Source: Dorea sp. AM10-31
Lineage (GTDB): Bacteria > Bacillota > Clostridia > Lachnospirales > Lachnospiraceae
Reading direction: 5' to 3'
DNA: 64,000 nucleotides
Assembly (NCBI RefSeq): GCF_003435815.1
Contig: NZ_QTUV01000004.1
Span: 1 to 64,000, forward strand
Shown here: positions 61,402 through 64,000 of the stretch, piece after piece
How positions within the stretch are numbered: the first letter of the stretch is position 1
How the letters are laid out: each line of letters begins with the position of its first letter
Notes under the pieces: generated by a model
What the model saw: the letters and a program-made list of their open reading frames with translations, nothing else
Told to the model about the DNA's origin: nothing
Database searches by the model: none
Program-made: the position numbers and the translations under genes

Positions 61402-62028
61402 ATGGAAAAGAAGACATCACAGGATCGCAGGCGAGTGCATTATGAGGTGCAGACAAGACGTGATACGAAACTAATGAAGAGATTCATCAATTTTAAAAAT
61501 CGAGTAGAACATCCAACGGTAACACCGGGCTTGATTCTGATAGGCATTACATTCATTCTATTGCCATTTGTGAGACCGGAGATAAAGAAGGATATAGGAA
61601 TCTCAGGTGTTGCTGTCAGCGCCCTTCTTGGGGCATTTCTGACGCTTTTGGGAATAGGAAGACAATATATAACGATAGCTTTGATGAAGAGAAATTCGGA
61701 TATTGCTTTAAACGAAGAAATTAATTATTTATTTGGAAATGAGGATATCCGTGCAAAGAAAGAACATTCCGAAGAACGTGTAGGATATTATAAGAACGTA
61801 TATAGTTTGTGGGAAGATGAGAAGACATTTTATCTGGGAATTGAAAACGATGAACTGGTCATACTTCCCAAAAATGGATTTCTGACTGGGGAAGCAGAGG
61901 CGTTTAAATTATTTATCATAGAGAAAAGTAATGCGAAATATATATGGATGCCAATGAAATGGAAAAATATTTATAAAGCAAGAATGATCAGACGCCAGAT
62001 GAATAAGCAGCCGGAAAAAAACGAATAA
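61402..62028 (+). CDS. Membrane protein with YcxB-like C-terminal half
   Basis: A 208-residue protein: a basic N-terminus, two hydrophobic helices (about 45-100) and a soluble part with YSLWEDEKTFYLGIENDEL and a LPKNGFL segment, like YcxB-type proteins. I do not know its function. The start at 61402 has GAGAGGTG nearby. It is placed between prdE and another protein of the same design on the other strand. Confidence 0.55.
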   Translation: MEKKTSQDRRRVHYEVQTRRDTKLMKRFINFKNRVEHPTVTPGLILIGITFILLPFVRPEIKKDIGISGVAVSALLGAFLTLLGIGRQYITIALMKRNSDIALNEEINYLFGNEDIRAKKEHSEERVGYYKNVYSLWEDEKTFYLGIENDELVILPKNGFLTGEAEAFKLFIIEKSNAKYIWMPMKWKNIYKARMIRRQMNKQPEKNE

Positions 62029-62125
62029 TCTGCAGAGCTTGTTCCTTGAATGTTTTAGGAACAATGAAAATAGAATTTTCGGTTAGAATTTGTATGTATT
62101 AGAAAAATATTAGAACTGTGGTAAG

Positions 62126-62165
62126 AAAAGACCTGAATCATAATATAAATGTTTCAGGTCTTTTT
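62126..62165 (+). terminator. Terminator between convergent membrane-protein genes
   Basis: AAAAGACCTGAA pairs with TTCAGGTCTTTT with an AT-rich loop and a T run. Confidence 0.85.
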
Positions 62166-62203
62166 CGCTCTTGTAAAATATCGCATAAAATTGCAAAAAA
62201 TAT

Positions 62204-62746
62204 CTATTTGTCATATGCCGGATGAATTGGTCCGTAAGGGATATCCGGATGATGTTCCTGCATCCAGGTTTTAAACTGTTCAGAATCACCTTCTGTAAAA
62301 GAATCCTTGTCTAGCATAACACCTTCGTTTTGATCTCCAGAAGCAAGTTTGTAATAGGATTTTGCCTCTTCAAATCTGTTAATATCTTTCCAGTCCACTT
62401 TGTTGTTTAGCTTATTGTTGATATAAAGGGTGATATTTTTGTCGCCGATAATTACTTTGCAGGTCCAGTCTTTTCCGTTAAAGTATTGACCGCGTGTTAC
62501 GCGAAATGTTTTATCAGCGTGCATCCATTTGAAAAATACACCGCGGTAAACGGATATAAAGACAAGAAATGCACATACGGTTTTCCATCTGAGCGGTACA
62601 GTTATTGTATTGAAGTAAATCCAACTCAGAGTTCCGACGATAAAAATAAAACACCAAATGAAAAACATAGGACCTGATTTCCAGAACTTTGGAACAGACC
62701 ATTTGTCATAACGCTTGCGAGTCATTGTATACTCATTAATAAACAT
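62204..62746 (-). CDS. Membrane protein with YcxB-like C-terminal half
   Basis: A 180-residue protein with two hydrophobic helices (residues about 25-75) then a soluble domain (FRVTRGQYFNGKDWTCKVII, VMLDKDSFTEGDSEQFKTWM). Its layout is the same as the proteins at 17931 and 61402. No function known. GGAGAT precedes the start. Single gene on the minus strand. Confidence 0.55.
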   Translation of the reverse strand: MFINEYTMTRKRYDKWSVPKFWKSGPMFFIWCFIFIVGTLSWIYFNTITVPLRWKTVCAFLVFISVYRGVFFKWMHADKTFRVTRGQYFNGKDWTCKVIIGDKNITLYINNKLNNKVDWKDINRFEEAKSYYKLASGDQNEGVMLDKDSFTEGDSEQFKTWMQEHHPDIPYGPIHPAYDK

Positions 62747-62828
62747 GTAAATAATCTCCGTAGTTTTATTATTGTATTTTTAAAGAAGTTTAAGCAATAA
62801 GACTTATAAAAAAATATTGCTAAAATAT

Positions 62829-62862
62829 ATAAGGCAGTTCTTAATTTAAGAACCGCCTTATA
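62829..62862 (-). terminator. Terminator of the TSUP gene
   Basis: AAGGC and GTTCTTAA arms pair with their complements (AAGGCAGTTCTTAA against TTAAGAACCGCCTT); the minus-strand end is AT-rich. Confidence 0.7.
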
Positions 62863-62892
62863 TTATTGTTGTAATTAATATTCAATTATTGT

Positions 62893-63783
62893 TTAAGCAA
62901 CACCTGCTTTAGCGTCTTTTCTAGCTGAGCTTAACAGTGTGTAAGATGTCCACAGAAGAACAACACAGATCAGGTTGATCAGCCAGAACATCGGAAGTCC
63001 TGTAACCACTTTCCAGGCAATAAATACACCGATACATCCGCCGAGAGCGTTACCGATTGTATGTGGAACATCGTATCTCTTTGTCTTAATAAACTCGATA
63101 GAGCAAGCTGGCATCAGACATGCACAAGATCCCATGAATACAGGGAAGCAAGCCTGCGCATCAACTCCGAGCAGAAGACAAGTAGCCATACACGGAGCAT
63201 ACAGACCAAATCCGATATCCATCAGAGCACCCCACAGAATATTAAGAACTGCGGCTACGATTAATTTCCAGCCTGTAAGACCTGTTAAAGTTCCTACGAG
63301 ACCGAAAGGTCCAACACCTGTATTCTTGCAGAGCATAACAGCAGCAAGTGGAATCATAACTGTACCAAGAGCGATTCTGATTTTGTTACGAGGCCATTTG
63401 GTAACAATAGAAGCAAAACCAAACGAACCAACTGCAGCACAAACATACATTACGATCAGAAACATAGGATCACAATTAACTGATGTTGTGAAGATGAATG
63501 CCTCGAAAATAACAGGGAAAGTATCTCCAACATTCAGTGTACCAGGAATATCGATATCATCAATCTGGTTGAATAACTTATACATGAATGTAGATGGTGC
63601 ATAAGAACCACATCCTAACGTATCAAGGAAGTTGGCAATGATACCTACTACGAAAGCAGAAGCCCACTGTTTACCAGTCGCATCTTTGATTTTGTCCATT
63701 CGATTCTTGGCAACGTCAACAACGAGTCCGACACCTGTACCTGCGAATAAGACACCGAGTAAAATTTGGATAGCTAATAACAT
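62893..63783 (-). CDS. TauE/SafE (TSUP) family permease
   Basis: A 296-residue membrane protein with about eight helices. TSUP features are ANFLDTLGCGSYAPSTFMYK in the first half and the pseudo-repeat GALMDIGFGLYAPCMATCLL in the second, both with G-YAP. The family exports or imports sulfur compounds, carboxylates and amino-acid-derived acids. Its place after the prd genes allows a role in moving proline, 5-aminovalerate or a selenium species, but nothing in the sequence decides this. GAGGAGG upstream of the ATG; own promoter and leader. Confidence 0.8.
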   Translation of the reverse strand: MLLAIQILLGVLFAGTGVGLVVDVAKNRMDKIKDATGKQWASAFVVGIIANFLDTLGCGSYAPSTFMYKLFNQIDDIDIPGTLNVGDTFPVIFEAFIFTTSVNCDPMFLIVMYVCAAVGSFGFASIVTKWPRNKIRIALGTVMIPLAAVMLCKNTGVGPFGLVGTLTGLTGWKLIVAAVLNILWGALMDIGFGLYAPCMATCLLLGVDAQACFPVFMGSCACLMPACSIEFIKTKRYDVPHTIGNALGGCIGVFIAWKVVTGLPMFWLINLICVVLLWTSYTLLSSARKDAKAGVA

Positions 63784-63800
63784 ATTACTCCTCCTTCAGA

Positions 63801-63839
63801 TTATAAAATAATATTAAATTGTAAATGTACTACAGACAT
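63801..63839 (-). CDS. Possible 12-residue leader peptide before the TSUP gene
   Basis: In the TSUP leader a GGAGGG site 7 bases before an ATG opens a 12-codon frame, MSVVHLQFNIIL, which ends 17 bases before the TSUP ATG. It is very short and may be chance, but the ribosome site is as strong as that of the main gene. Confidence 0.35.
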   Translation of the reverse strand: MSVVHLQFNIIL

Positions 63840-63916
63840 AATACGTCCCTCCAGTTGAATTGAACACACCCCGATTTGTATTACAATTCATATTCCGTAA
63901 AATGCCTCTTTTCACT

Positions 63917-63945
63917 AGTTTATCAGTTAATTTGTTAAAAGTCAA
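63917..63945 (-). promoter_or_regulatory. Promoter of the TSUP gene
   Basis: On the minus strand TTGACT (63945-63940) and TAAACT (63922-63917) are 17 bases apart. The leader to the ATG is about 125 bases. Confidence 0.65.
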
Positions 63946-64000
63946 TCAATGGGATAGAAAAGTATGAAAAAATATGAACAAAATAACAAAACAACCGACA

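Noticed and set aside
17931..62746. The three YcxB-like membrane proteins as one system
   Set aside because: They share only a general layout, lie far apart with unrelated neighbours, and show no common regulatory site.

Overview
The window looks like a chromosome segment from a gut-type Clostridia, most probably Lachnospiraceae. The evidence is moderate G+C with A-rich, strongly purine-biased coding strands, AGGAGG-type ribosome sites, TTGACA-N17-TATAAT promoters, the murB-rapZ-whiA-HPr gene order, type III glutamine synthetase, and a Stickland proline reductase with full selenocysteine machinery. I assign no genus. I see no rRNA, CRISPR array, complete transposon or prophage.

1-21.8 kb is a carbohydrate-acid and C4-sugar region. 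A SorC regulator leads an operon of two FGGY kinases, two D-2-hydroxyacid dehydrogenases, a class II aldolase and a HAD phosphatase (0.9-8.6 kb). RpiB and a fused DhaK-DhaL kinase follow. Next comes a divergent triose-phosphate-isomerase-like gene with the motifs of the Brucella erythritol isomerase EryH. Opposite it lie a PdxA, a DUF1537 four-carbon acid-sugar kinase and a KdgT-type permease. Together these suggest catabolism of tetrulose or tetronate (erythrulose, erythronate or threonate) to DHAP and erythrose 4-phosphate. DeoR and GntR/FCD regulators sit downstream, beside decayed pieces of an EtfA/GlcD lactate dehydrogenase operon. Two paralogous M24 peptidases bracket the region.

22-44.2 kb is mostly housekeeping: a cell-wall amidase, a sigma-like protein, a CBS/CNNM transporter, murB-rapZ-whiA with a Crh-like HPr (Glu15, Ser46), a lipid kinase, fructose-bisphosphate aldolase, glutamine synthetase III behind a leader terminator, an rRNA methyltransferase, RdgB, a phosphoesterase, a MATE pump, rubredoxin and eight tRNA genes.

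44.2-63.8 kb is a selenium and proline-fermentation island: a PHP phosphoesterase, yedF, selD (in-frame UGA), selA, selB, a LysR regulator, a cysteine-desulfurase-like gene and a DUF3343 gene. Then come a TetR gene, proline racemase prdF, tRNA-Sec, prdC, prdA, a small cluster protein, prdB (in-frame UGA), prdD, prdE and a TSUP permease. Reading the stop-split genes through UGA restores full-length SelD and PrdB.

The most interesting new signals are regulatory. A 15-bp palindrome, ATAGA-N5-TCTAT (the T-N11-A geometry of LysR sites), occurs five times. By eye it is found only in gaps of the selenium/proline island, before the PHP gene, yedF, the desulfurase gene, prdF and prdC. I propose it as the regulon of the LysR protein encoded in the island. 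Directly before prdA is a GC-rich, foldable leader RNA followed by a terminator-like hairpin, which I cannot match to a known riboswitch class. PrdD and PrdE are split exactly where PrdA is expected to cleave itself.
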